This document shows positions 17,989-26,027 of a DNA stretch of 64,000 bases, in pieces; position 1 is the stretch's first letter; every line of letters begins with the position of its first letter. Source of the DNA: Streptomyces sp. HB132. Lineage in GTDB: Bacteria > Actinomycetota > Actinomycetes > Streptomycetales > Streptomycetaceae. The stretch lies in the NCBI RefSeq assembly GCF_016909575.1, contig NZ_JAFBGA010000002.1, positions 186,001-250,000 of the forward strand, written 5' to 3'. Under the pieces are notes generated by a model that worked only from the letters and a program-made list of their open reading frames with translations, was not told the origin of the DNA and searched no databases. The translations under genes and the position numbers were made by a program.

Positions 17989-20042
17989 GTCTTTCGATGC
18001 CCCTCTTCGTAGACCGCCTGGAAAAGCGCGTTGCTGATCTTGGATAGCGAGTACAGCGGCAACGGTAGCCCCAGACCCGTTGCCAACGCCTTGAAACGTC
18101 CGAGCGACACCGGCGCGGGGAAGAGTTCAGTGTCCGAGAATCTCAACGCCATCGCTTTGCCATAGGGTTCGGCCACCGCGCGGACTTGCTCACGACCATA
18201 TACGCCCAGATGTTCGAATCGCGAGAAGAGGGTGTCCGGCTCGTCGATCACCACCTCGTCCAGGCGCGAACACCCGATAGCCATCTGCCCCTGCTGCCCC
18301 GGCTCGCCCCTGCTCACGTACCAGAGAAGGCGGGCAGGGACTCTTTCGCTCCGGTGGCCTGGCGAGCGGTAGTAGACATGCTCGCGGCTGATGCCGAGCA
18401 CCTCGTCGCGTGGCATCAGCATGGTCGGAAAATCGAACAGGTCGGCGGACCATCGTGGCTCAATGGGCACGCTGAACGACGGCAGCTCGGAGTCGATGAT
18501 CTTCGCAGGCCACCAGGCCCGCTCAGCAATGCTTGCTACTTCAGCGGGGAGTCCGGCATGTAGCTCGGGTGCGGCAAGCCCCAAGCGCTCCCCGATCCCG
18601 ATTGCTGCACCAGACACGTCAGCGGCAGACCCACAGACATCCACGAGCAGTGCGATGAGGTCGCCTGATTGATCGGTGAAACCGTCCGCACCGGCCGCTG
18701 CCCGAGCTACGGGCGAGAGAAAGGGATCCGTGATCCGGATGACCTGAGCCCTGCGATCACGCCCCAAGCGTTTGAGCATCAGGAGCAGTTGCCGGGCGAG
18801 GGACTCCTCAAGCGAATGCGTCGCGGTGCGAAGCAACGAGACGTTCAGGGTTCGCCCGTCCAAGGCCCAGACGTACAGGGCGACCGGGTGCCCCTCGCCA
18901 TCCCTCAGCAGTTCCCGCCGCCAAAGGATCTGATCGTTGACAAAGCCCTTGAGCCGCGCTTCGAAGGCCGATCCGTTGTCACTGTCCGCTTGGTCGAAGA
19001 AGGCGACCAGTTCTCCCTCTCCGCCCGGCGTCACCTCGCCTGCCGAGAACGGTGTGCCCAAGAGGTCCTTGGGCCGGTAGAGCTGCGCCTGACGCAGCTC
19101 ATCGACGTGGAGAGTCACCACGGAGGGAACGACTACCTTGACGCCAGCAACGGCCCAGGCGGTGTCGGACAGCCGAGCCAGCACCGGGTCGCGGGTCACC
19201 AGAATCTGAAGCCCGGCGCAGGACGTCTCGGCCACGTATTTCAGCCTGCTCTGCATCTTTGCGTCAATCGGTAGTTCTGGCAGATCCTTCTCGACCGCTT
19301 CCAGAAGTTCCTTGTGGCGAGCAGCCACGGCCTCCGGAACGGGGGTGATCTGCCGCAGACCTGGCAAACCAGCGCGCTGATGTTGCCGCGCGGTTCGATC
19401 GGTGACATCTCGCACGTCGTGAAGCAACTGTGGTGTGAACGCGAGCTCAATCAGATCGGCAAGCCATCCGGCTTCAAGAGCACGTGATTCCTCGATATCG
19501 GACGCGGTGCCACTACCTCGAAGGCCGGCAAAAACGCTGTGGTCTACAGTCACCACCGCCAGGGCGTCGCTCTGGACGTCCGCGAACAAGTCCTGGTGCC
19601 CCAAGTCAAGCCACCAAGTGTCCAGGGTCTCCTGGTCTCTGCCGCGCCCCAGCCCCTCGCCAAGGGGTACAAAGCCCAGGCTGGTCCACATCCCGCTGAG
19701 TTCGTAGTCACGCCGGCACCTGGCCCTGATCCCCAGCCGCTCCGGGTGCCGCTCGCAGATGGTCTGAATCAGTGAGCGGGCGATGCCCTTGCTTCGGTGT
19801 TCCTCGGGCACGCAGAGATGCGCAAGGCGCACATGGGTGCTGCGCTTCGGCAGCCCGAACAGTGCATACCCGACGACCTCGTTCCCTTCCACAGCAACGA
19901 GAAGACCGCCATCCTCGGCAGCCGCTCGATAGGCGGGTGGCGTGAGCAGCCCCAGCCACTTGGTGTATCGGTCCCCCAGGGCCACAACCGCGCCAAGCAG
20001 ATCGGTTTGCTCACCGGACACCGGCAGCACCGTGATCGCCAT
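17985..20042 (-). CDS. GNAT - PIN - ASCH-like multidomain protein
   Basis: A 685-residue protein starting at ATG 20042. Residues 1-145 are a GNAT acetyltransferase domain with the acetyl-CoA loop VPEEHRSKGIARSLIQTI. Residues about 160-330 look like a PIN nuclease: VDHSVFAGL near 165, acidic helices, and ILVTRDPVLARL near 284. Residues 360-470 resemble a second, degenerate GNAT-like fold (HSLEESLARQLLLMLKRLG). Residues 540-650 resemble a PUA/ASCH barrel (ARLLWYVSRG, MAIGCSRLDEVVIDEP). PIN domains cut RNA, GNAT toxins acetylate aminoacyl-tRNA, and ASCH folds bind RNA, so RNA or tRNA is a plausible target. Coupled by GTGA to the ASCH gene. Domain borders are from reading the sequence and are approximate. 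Confidence 0.75.
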   Translation of the reverse strand: MAITVLPVSGEQTDLLGAVVALGDRYTKWLGLLTPPAYRAAAEDGGLLVAVEGNEVVGYALFGLPKRSTHVRLAHLCVPEEHRSKGIARSLIQTICERHPERLGIRARCRRDYELSGMWTSLGFVPLGEGLGRGRDQETLDTWWLDLGHQDLFADVQSDALAVVTVDHSVFAGLRGSGTASDIEESRALEAGWLADLIELAFTPQLLHDVRDVTDRTARQHQRAGLPGLRQITPVPEAVAARHKELLEAVEKDLPELPIDAKMQSRLKYVAETSCAGLQILVTRDPVLARLSDTAWAVAGVKVVVPSVVTLHVDELRQAQLYRPKDLLGTPFSAGEVTPGGEGELVAFFDQADSDNGSAFEARLKGFVNDQILWRRELLRDGEGHPVALYVWALDGRTLNVSLLRTATHSLEESLARQLLLMLKRLGRDRRAQVIRITDPFLSPVARAAAGADGFTDQSGDLIALLVDVCGSAADVSGAAIGIGERLGLAAPELHAGLPAEVASIAERAWWPAKIIDSELPSFSVPIEPRWSADLFDFPTMLMPRDEVLGISREHVYYRSPGHRSERVPARLLWYVSRGEPGQQGQMAIGCSRLDEVVIDEPDTLFSRFEHLGVYGREQVRAVAEPYGKAMALRFSDTELFPAPVSLGRFKALATGLGLPLPLYSLSKISNALFQAVYEEGHRKT

Positions 20043-20423
20043 CGACTCCCCCTCCGTGTCGGCCCTACCGAATGTGGCCGATCACTAGCCCAGTGCATAC
20101 CCACGCAACCGGGCTTGGGTAGACCCTTTTTGATCTTTTTCATAGTTGGCTACCCCTTGACTGTCCCGCTTGAATTCCACCGTTCCGTCCTGGAACGAGG
20201 CTGTGGCCGACTCCAACTCAGGAGCAGGGACACCAAAGCCACTAGGCACCAGTCCCCCTTGTTGGACGCCATCATGTTCGGACGTGCGGTCGCTCCACCC
20301 GGCCCCACTGAACCCTCCCGCCAGACAAACCCAGGCAGTCACTTTGAGTATCCGTACGGATGCTTTAAGTGCTCGACAGGCGGCATGATCGCTCCCGTGC
20401 GCCACAAACGGAGAGGAGCCGGA
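20043..20423. promoter_or_regulatory. Divergent region with palindrome ATCCGTACGGAT
   Basis: Lies between the leftward GNAT-PIN gene and the rightward hydrolase gene. A perfect 12-bp palindrome ATCCGTACGGAT sits at 20350-20361, extending imperfectly to 18 bp (AG-ATCCGTACGGAT-CT with one mismatched pair inside), about 60 nt ahead of the hydrolase start. It is followed by TTTAAG, which could be part of a promoter. It is a candidate operator. No gene is supported in this stretch. Confidence 0.4.
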
Positions 20424-22826
20424 GTGAAGCGGTCGCGGCAGCGGCATGGCCGAAATCGGGCAAGCAAGAGGGGACACAGGGGGGTGAGCGACAAGGCCGC
20501 CCCAGGTCTCATGGCGCCCAGCCGGAACAACAGTGCGCCCCGCGTCGGCTATCTCGTTGTCCACGGAGTCGGCAACCAGCACCGGGGTATCGGCTCGGGA
20601 CGTTCCGTCCTGCACCACATGGGTCGGGGCATCGTGGACCCGATCGCCAAGGCTCATGGCTCGTCATCGGTTACATGGACCGAGACACCAGAGAACAGAG
20701 GAAGTACTGCCGAATGGCCGTTGGGCACCCCTGCCCACGCTGCTGTTCGTATCACCGCTCTCGGCCAGAAGACTAAAACGGTGCTTATCGCGGAAGCAGT
20801 GTGGGCCGACCGCTTCCGTCGCCCGCCGTGGTACCTGCGGTGGCTACTGACTGTGGGTTACGTGGTGTTGAGCCTGCCCGCAGTGCTTCTACTAATAGGT
20901 CCGGACCGCCGCGACCGCAGCATCTGGGAGTCCACCGGGGCCTCGTGTAGGCGGACCTTCCTGAGATCCCTCAGCGACGGACTGCGGCCAGGCGCCTTCC
21001 TCGTCAGTCCGGACTTTCGCCACATCGCCCGCATGGGTTGGCGGTTCCTGACTTTGCTCGTACTCCTGGCCGCATTCAAAGAGCTGCTCACGGAACACCC
21101 CCGGTGGACCGTCGGCTGTGCTGCCATTCTGATCGGCCTCCTGTGTACGCGGCTGAATGTCGCAGACCACGTGATCATGGCTGCTGCACGGAGCCAGGAG
21201 CGAGAGAAACTGCTCGACTTCCTGGAAGAACGGCTGCGGTGGATGCAGGCGCATTGCGACGAGATTGTGATTGTCGCTCACTCGCAGGGAGGCTTCCTGG
21301 CCCACCAGCTCATGACTCGCGACGGGGGCCGCAACCAGTCAAAGGTGATGCGGCTGGTGGGAGTCGGATCGGGCCTCAAGCCCATCCGGCTCCTCCAGCA
21401 GCTCCGGCGCCCGCTTGTTTGGGCAGTGGCATGGATGCTGCCCACCGCGTCCCTATGCCTGGCATGGGGGGCTTCGCCGCTTATCGAGCCGAGCAGTTCC
21501 GAGATCGCAGCGGGCATGCTGATGTACTTGGAGGCGACGATGCCTGCCCTGGTAGTGCCGCTGGGCGCACAGTCCCCCGAGTTCACGTCAGCGATGCTGG
21601 ACAGCGTGGCTGAATCGATGAAACAAGTTCAGTTCGGCCTTCTCCTTCTGGGTGACATGCCCTGGGAACGGTGGGCGGCGATTGCGGTGAGTGCGGCGCT
21701 AACGCTCGCGTGTGGGCTGACCATCAGGTTCCGTATCCGCCCCAAGGCGGAGACGCTCTTTGCCCTGCCACCGTCCAACGGCCCGCAGCAACTGGAGTGG
21801 GAGGAGTACAGCAGCCAGCACGACATGGTGGGCAGGATGCTGTTGCCCACACTTCCACGCGGTGTGGAGCAGGAGGCCACGCCGGTACTCGGCCATCCGC
21901 TCGGCGATCACACGAGGTACTTCGACGACGATGGACTACTCACACGCCACCTGGCAGCCCAACTGCTTGCTGACGTCGAGTCCTCAACTCACCAAAGCTT
22001 AGGCGCGGGCCGGTGGGCAGAGACCGTGGCCCGATACGAACGAGCCCTGCGGAAGCAGCATGATCGACGGCGCTGCTTCCAAGGAGTTCTCATGCTGTGG
22101 GTGGCGGCAGGCTCCCTGACTCCCCGCATGGCGCACGGAGCGACCCTCGTCGAGGCGGTCATCGGGAGCTGGCACGCGCTGGCGGCGGCGACAGTGTTAC
22201 TCAGCGCCGCATTCACTTGGCAGGGACGGAGAAGCCACCGGAAACTTGTTGCGATGCTCGACGCCGAACTGCGAGGTGAACCTCAGCCAACACCATCAGT
22301 CACGATCGTGGTTCCCCAGCACAGGACGGCTGCAACCCTGGCGTTGGCGATTGGCGCCGTGGTCTCCTTCTTCGGAGCCCTGGGGTTGACCATGCTGTCA
22401 GGGCTACAGCCAGCTTGGAACGTCCGCTCACCTGGCGCGCCCATGCTCGCTGCCTTCATCCTCGCCGTCCTCGCTGCCGCGACAGGCTCTGGCTACCGGG
22501 TGCGGCGAGCCTGGGTTGGCGGCGCAGGACTCCTTGCCTGTCTCCCAGCGCTGGCCTCCAGCGGCCCCCTCAGCTCCACTGCACCTGCGTGGGCGAAAGC
22601 TCCCGGAGGGCCACTCGCTGCCATTGTCCTGCTGACATTGACGCTCGCGCTGGTCAGTTTGAGCAGGGCACGCTTGGTCCATCTCCCAGAAGCTTCATCC
22701 AACTGCTCACTCTCAGTGCCCACACACGGGAAAGCGTTGCCGCACTCCAGGCGGAGCGCAGATAACGTGGAAGCCGAAGTTCGCGCTGGTGGCAAGCGGG
22801 CGGGCCCGCCGCGGATCACCCGCTAA
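20424..22826 (+). CDS. Multi-TM protein with alpha/beta-hydrolase (lipase-like) domain
   Basis: An 800-residue protein. The GTG at 20424 was chosen because AGGAG sits 5 nt upstream; GTG 20484 behind GGGACACAGGGGG is the alternative. A hydrolase start is marked by GYLVVHGVGNQHRG, and the nucleophile elbow is VIVAHSQGGFLAHQL near residue 286. Eight or nine hydrophobic segments follow the usual membrane pattern (for example LLTVGYVVLSLPAVLLLIG, WAAIAVSAALTLACGL, LAAIVLLTLTLALVSL). Two TTA leucine codons occur (21999-22001 and 22197-22199), so translation should need the bldA tRNA, and CTA codons are also frequent, consistent with recent acquisition. Possible roles: membrane lipid hydrolase or membrane-acting defence effector; neither is shown. 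Confidence 0.75.
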   Translation: MKRSRQRHGRNRASKRGHRGVSDKAAPGLMAPSRNNSAPRVGYLVVHGVGNQHRGIGSGRSVLHHMGRGIVDPIAKAHGSSSVTWTETPENRGSTAEWPLGTPAHAAVRITALGQKTKTVLIAEAVWADRFRRPPWYLRWLLTVGYVVLSLPAVLLLIGPDRRDRSIWESTGASCRRTFLRSLSDGLRPGAFLVSPDFRHIARMGWRFLTLLVLLAAFKELLTEHPRWTVGCAAILIGLLCTRLNVADHVIMAAARSQEREKLLDFLEERLRWMQAHCDEIVIVAHSQGGFLAHQLMTRDGGRNQSKVMRLVGVGSGLKPIRLLQQLRRPLVWAVAWMLPTASLCLAWGASPLIEPSSSEIAAGMLMYLEATMPALVVPLGAQSPEFTSAMLDSVAESMKQVQFGLLLLGDMPWERWAAIAVSAALTLACGLTIRFRIRPKAETLFALPPSNGPQQLEWEEYSSQHDMVGRMLLPTLPRGVEQEATPVLGHPLGDHTRYFDDDGLLTRHLAAQLLADVESSTHQSLGAGRWAETVARYERALRKQHDRRRCFQGVLMLWVAAGSLTPRMAHGATLVEAVIGSWHALAAATVLLSAAFTWQGRRSHRKLVAMLDAELRGEPQPTPSVTIVVPQHRTAATLALAIGAVVSFFGALGLTMLSGLQPAWNVRSPGAPMLAAFILAVLAAATGSGYRVRRAWVGGAGLLACLPALASSGPLSSTAPAWAKAPGGPLAAIVLLTLTLALVSLSRARLVHLPEASSNCSLSVPTHGKALPHSRRSADNVEAEVRAGGKRAGPPRITR

Positions 22827-22880
22827 AAGGCGCGCCTTCATGCCAATGACGCTCCACTCAGGCTGCTCAAGAAGGAAGCA

Positions 22881-22908
22881 CGGTGCCGGAGCATACGCTC
22901 CGGCACCG
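22881..22908. terminator. Hairpin downstream of the hydrolase gene
   Basis: Perfect 12-bp stem CGGTGCCGGAGC with its complement at 22897-22908 and a 4-nt loop (atac). It lies 55 nt after the hydrolase stop. There is no T-run, as is common for Streptomyces terminators. Confidence 0.65.
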
Positions 22909-23088
22909 CAGTGAGGAGTCGCCCCCTTGGAACAGGATGCAGCCCCCGCAGGCCACCCCTGCCCTGGGAGCCGTTTGGGAGCCAACCCACTCCCCAAGCC
23001 CCTGCCACACCGCGCAAGACCAATCCGGACCACGCTTCTGACCAGGGCAAACGGCATCCGCGCTGGCAAGATCAGTAACCGACCCTCA

Positions 23089-23133
23089 TTCGGGACGAAG
23101 AGGTCGTGGGTTCAAATCCCGCCACCCCGACAG
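23089..23133 (+). repeat. att copy 1: 3' half of tRNA-Pro(CGG)
   Basis: The stretch starts with the anticodon loop TTCGGGA, continues through the 3' anticodon stem CGAAG, the variable loop, the T-arm GTGGGTTCAAATCCCGC and the acceptor strand CACCCCGAC. The 5' half of a tRNA (acceptor and D-arm) is absent upstream, so this is not a functional gene. Integrases of the pSAM2 type recombine at the anticodon loop and leave such a 3' duplicate at the distal end of the element. It matches the second copy at 23829-23873 with one mismatch, and similarity runs on for about 17 more bases. Confidence 0.85.
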
Positions 23134-23145
23134 CTGAAATAGCAG

Positions 23146-23186
23146 GTCAGAGGGCCCAGTGCGCTAGTTGCACTGGGCCCTCTGAC
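23146..23186. terminator. Terminator following the tRNA 3' fragment
   Basis: Perfect 17-bp stem (GTCAGAGGGCCCAGTGC and its complement) with a 7-nt loop (gctagtt). It directly follows the tRNA 3' fragment, where a tRNA terminator would sit, so the duplicated segment appears to include the tRNA terminator. Confidence 0.8.
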
Positions 23187-23210
23187 GTTGCTGCGTGTAG
23201 TTCTGCGCGA

Positions 23211-23560
23211 CTACCGCTTGTGATCGTGCTGGATGCCGTCCATGACCACGGCACCGGTCTGGTTCGCAGGGCGGATCTGTTCTCGGTAGACCTCTTCAGT
23301 CACGGCCGTCCCGATGCGGCCGACGAGGCGAGAGAACGCCTCCGACGGGACACCACGGTCGGACGGCAGGGACACGAAGCTGCGCCGGAGCACCTTGGGG
23401 TCCCGCCGGCCGCTTCTACCCCTTCGGCCGTCTTGAACGCCTGCCTGAGGGCACACCCGGACATGGGTCGAGTCGAGAGGCTTACCGCCGAGATTTTCGA
23501 TTCCTCGTGTCCCCACCGCGCAGGCGTCGGACGTACAAAGCGACGGTCGGCACGATAAAA
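23211..23560 (-). pseudogene. int: Decayed tyrosine integrase, C-terminal remnant
   Basis: Reading leftward and ending 25 nt beyond the terminator next to att copy 1. The last 55 codons match the C-terminus of Streptomyces tyrosine integrases: SFVSLPSDRGV, then SRLVGRIGTAVTEEVYREQI and GAVVMDGIQHDHKR. In the family the box is RHSFVSL and LVGH; here the two histidines are arginine, while the catalytic tyrosine (EVYRE) remains. Upstream homology jumps frame twice (GKPLDSTHVR, then ALRQAFKTAEGVEAAGGTP in another frame, then back), so the reading frame is broken and the N-terminal two thirds are missing. It is therefore non-functional. Its place beside the att copies supports the island boundary. 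Confidence 0.75.
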
Positions 23561-23828
23561 CGGTCACCGCGAAGGCCCACAGCATCGTTGCAGTGTTGCG
23601 TGCGGCATAGGTCAGCAAGCCATGCCCAAGACGGATACCCGGTCCGGGTGGCCGTGGCCGGTGGTCGACCTATACCCGCCCGCGGCCACCGCTCCGCGTG
23701 CGAGGCAAGGTGAGTGTCCAACTGCGTGACAACGGCGATGGACAGCCGCGAACAGCTGTGGGCGTCGGCGGAAGAGCAGCGCAGGTAGATCGCCCACGGG
23801 CCCAAGAACAGCGAGCGTCCCGAGTCGC

Positions 23829-23873
23829 TTCGGGACGAAGAGGTCGTGGGTTCAAATCCCGCCACGCCGACAG
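23829..23873 (+). repeat. att copy 2: 3' half of tRNA-Pro(CGG)
   Basis: Same stretch as 23089-23133 from anticodon loop to acceptor end, differing by one base in the acceptor strand (CCACGCCGA instead of CCACCCCGA). No tRNA 5' half precedes it. The acceptor change and the missing half make it a relic. The two copies are 740 bp apart and enclose the integrase remnant. Beyond it the core chromosome begins. Confidence 0.85.
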
Positions 23874-24042
23874 CCGAAACACAAGGTCAGTGCCCTGGGG
23901 GTTTCCCGGGAGCCGGAAGCCGACCGCGGAGCGGCGGGATGAACGGCTCGGAGACGATCGCCTCGTCGCCGAAGCGCTCGCGGGACAGGTCCCTCCCCCG
24001 GCTGCCGTCCAGGTGCGGGGCGGCAGTTCGACGAAGGCGACG

Positions 24043-25173
24043 TCATCGAGAGGGGGAGTCGCCTGCGGCGTCTCGCGAGGAGGCGCAGGCTGTCGGAGCT
24101 GTCCGCTCCGGCCCGGGGAAGACGGTGCCGTCGAAGATCTTTCGTGCGGTACGCACCACGGCGGTACGGCCGGCCGTGGGGGTACCGTCCGCACCGGTCC
24201 CGATACCGGCCTCGATGTCGAGGAACCCGGTGGGGTGCTCGATGCGCAGCCGGTCCCCGTGTGCGGGGAGCCGGGCGATGCCCTCGGCGACGCTGCCCGG
24301 GACGCGCAGCCCGGCGGCGACGCCGGCCGCTCCCAGGACGCCTATGGAGGTGTGGCAGCGGTGCGGGATGAAGGTACGGGTCGTCACCGCGCCGTCACCG
24401 GCGGGCGGGGCCAGCAGGCTGATTTTCGGTACCGTCGCGTCCTGGACGTCGCCGAGGCCCATGAGAGGACCCGCTTCCAGCCGGATCCTCTCGATGCGGT
24501 CGCGGAGGACGGTGTCGTCCTCGAGCTCCTGCGGAGTCTCGTAGCCCGTGATGTCCAGGGCGTGGGCCGGGATGAGTACGGTCGGCATTCCGTTGTCGAC
24601 GCAGGTCACCGACGTCCCGGCGATGAGCTCGCGGGCCCGGCCGGTGGGCAGCAGTGGACCGACGCCCTGCTCGAACTCGATCAGCACCGGCGCGGCGGTC
24701 CCCGGGACCCCGGAGATCCGTGCAGTCCCCGTGTAGTCGACGCGCCCCCCGGGAGTGGGAAAGGTCGCCGTGGCCAGGTCACCGGTGTTGACCATCCTGA
24801 TGCGTACGGACGTGTGCCCGTCCACGGCGGTGACCAGGCCCCGTTCCACGGCGAAGGGGCCGATCCCGGCGAGCAGGTTGCCGCAGTTCTGACGGTCGGA
24901 CACCTCCGCCGCGTCTACGGCGACCTGGAGGAACAGGTAGTCCACATCGACGTCCGGGTCGTCCGGTACGGAGACGACCGCGACCTTGCTGGTGAGCGGG
25001 TGCGCCCCGCCCAGACCGTCGATCTGGCGCGGGTCGGGGCTGCCCATGATCCGCAGGAGCAGACCGTCACGGGCGGCCGCATCCCGCGGCAGGTCGTCGG
25101 CCAGGAAGTAGGCGCCCTTCGACGTGCCGCCCCGCATCAGGAGGCAGCGCACCTCCGCCGGTCCCCCGGTCAC
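24043..25173 (-). CDS. PrpF/GalD-family tautomerase (4-oxalomesaconate tautomerase-like)
   Basis: A 376-residue protein with a GTG start at 25173 that overlaps the upstream stop (GTGA). Family marks: VRCLLMRGGTSKGAYF at the N-terminus, QIDGLGGAHPLTSKVAVV near residue 55, and DRQNCGNLLAGIGPFAVERG near 100 with the conserved cysteine. PrpF proteins are cofactor-free isomerases with a diaminopimelate-epimerase fold; members paired with an RraA-type aldolase are 4-oxalomesaconate tautomerases (GalD/LigU) of protocatechuate 4,5-cleavage and gallate breakdown. The recognisable family ends at KIFDGTVFP; about 24 extra residues follow before the stop, near the island edge, so the 3' end may have been altered. 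The pathway call is inference from the pair. Confidence 0.8.
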   Translation of the reverse strand: MTGGPAEVRCLLMRGGTSKGAYFLADDLPRDAAARDGLLLRIMGSPDPRQIDGLGGAHPLTSKVAVVSVPDDPDVDVDYLFLQVAVDAAEVSDRQNCGNLLAGIGPFAVERGLVTAVDGHTSVRIRMVNTGDLATATFPTPGGRVDYTGTARISGVPGTAAPVLIEFEQGVGPLLPTGRARELIAGTSVTCVDNGMPTVLIPAHALDITGYETPQELEDDTVLRDRIERIRLEAGPLMGLGDVQDATVPKISLLAPPAGDGAVTTRTFIPHRCHTSIGVLGAAGVAAGLRVPGSVAEGIARLPAHGDRLRIEHPTGFLDIEAGIGTGADGTPTAGRTAVVRTARKIFDGTVFPGPERTAPTACASSRDAAGDSPSR

Positions 25174-25877
25174 GCCCCGGCCTCCCGCGCGTGGTCCTCG
25201 TACGAGGTGTACCGCACGCCTGGATTGCCGAGCTTCTCCCGCAGCCCGTACCGGTCCAGGCCGAGGCGGCCCTCCAGGAAGTCCGGGCGCGCGTCGGCCT
25301 CTTCGGCCTCCCGCGCCTCGGACGCCTCGGCGGTCCGGCGGGCGTGTTCGCGGGGCACGACCACCACGCCGTCGTCGTCGGCGACGATGACGTCACCGGG
25401 ACGGACCAGTTGGCCCTCGATGACGACCGGTACGTTGACCGAACCGCCGGTCGCCTTCACGGTGCCCTGGGCCGAGACGGCCTTCGCCCACCCGGCGAAG
25501 CCCATGTCGCGCAGTTCCTGGGTATCGCGGATGCCCGCGTTGATCAAGATGCCGCGCACCCCTCGCCTGCGCAGTGCGGTGGCGAACAGTTCCCCGAACA
25601 TGCCGTCGGTGGAGGGCGAGGTGGTGGTGAAGACGAGGACGTCGCCCTCGCCGCACTGCTCGACCGCCGCGTGGATCATGAGGTTGTCGCCGGGCCGGCT
25701 GAGCACGGTCACCGCTCTGCCCACGATCCGTACACCCTCCTGGATCGGGCGCAGTCCGGGGCCGAGCAGACCGGTGCGTCCCATCGCCTCGCTCACGGTG
25801 GCGACGCCGTATCCGGCGAGTGCCTCGACATCCCGCGCATCCGCCCTGGGCGGACCGGTGACGATGATGCCGCTCAT
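25170..25877 (-). CDS. RraA-family protein, CHA aldolase/oxaloacetate decarboxylase-like
   Basis: A 235-residue protein; ATG 25877 gives the usual N-terminus of the family, although the frame opens further upstream. Conserved segments: GYGVATVSEAMGRTGLL, GRAVTVLSRPGDNLM, LFATALRRRGVRGILINAGIRD (RraA substrate/metal loop, with the D of GIRD), and GDVIVADDDGVVVVP. Class II HMG/CHA aldolases of this fold split 4-carboxy-4-hydroxy-2-oxoadipate into pyruvate and oxaloacetate and decarboxylate oxaloacetate. Coupled by overlap to the GalD-like gene, it fits the lower protocatechuate 4,5-cleavage pathway. A GalB-type hydratase and the ring-cleavage dioxygenase are not in the window, so the pathway here is incomplete. 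Confidence 0.85.
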   Translation of the reverse strand: MSGIIVTGPPRADARDVEALAGYGVATVSEAMGRTGLLGPGLRPIQEGVRIVGRAVTVLSRPGDNLMIHAAVEQCGEGDVLVFTTTSPSTDGMFGELFATALRRRGVRGILINAGIRDTQELRDMGFAGWAKAVSAQGTVKATGGSVNVPVVIEGQLVRPGDVIVADDDGVVVVPREHARRTAEASEAREAEEADARPDFLEGRLGLDRYGLREKLGNPGVRYTSYEDHAREAGA

Positions 25878-26027
25878 GCCGGCCGCTCCGCGATCCGGGC
25901 CGTCTCGGTCGTCATGGCTGGACTCTCCTTGCTGGGGACAGGACTTCGTACCCACCGGCGCGGCGCGGCGCGACAGTGCACACGGTGCGCCGATCAGGCG
26001 GTGCGCGTGACCGGCGAAGTGCTTCGA

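Larger units (their letters stand above)
1..23873. mobile_element. Right portion of a tRNA-Pro-integrated genomic (defence) island
   Basis: Inferred element. Its right boundary is defined by two copies of the 3' half of a tRNA-Pro(CGG) gene at 23089-23133 and 23829-23873 and by a decayed tyrosine integrase reading away from the second copy towards the first. Everything left of this boundary has accessory character (two helicases, Wadjet type III, GNAT-PIN and ASCH proteins, a hydrolase with rare codons), while everything right of it is core metabolism and housekeeping. The left end, and the intact tRNA gene expected there, are outside the window, so total size is unknown. Duplicate 3' ends suggest two successive integrations or one tandem remnant. 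Confidence 0.7.

Noticed and set aside
19797..20423. Upstream extension of the hydrolase frame over the GNAT-PIN start
   Set aside because: It overlaps the N-terminus of the GNAT gene and has no family-like residues; the AGGAG-preceded GTG at 20424 is a better start.
23040..23133. Possible functional tRNA-Pro gene at att copy 1
   Set aside because: Acceptor 5' strand, D-arm and 5' anticodon stem are absent upstream; only the 3' half exists.
23482..23865. Minus-strand reading frame starting MAGFEPTTSSS near att copy 2
   Set aside because: This is the well-known artefact of translating a tRNA 3' end in antisense; the same is true of the frame reading WRDLNPRPLRP nearby (23670-24194). Not a gene.
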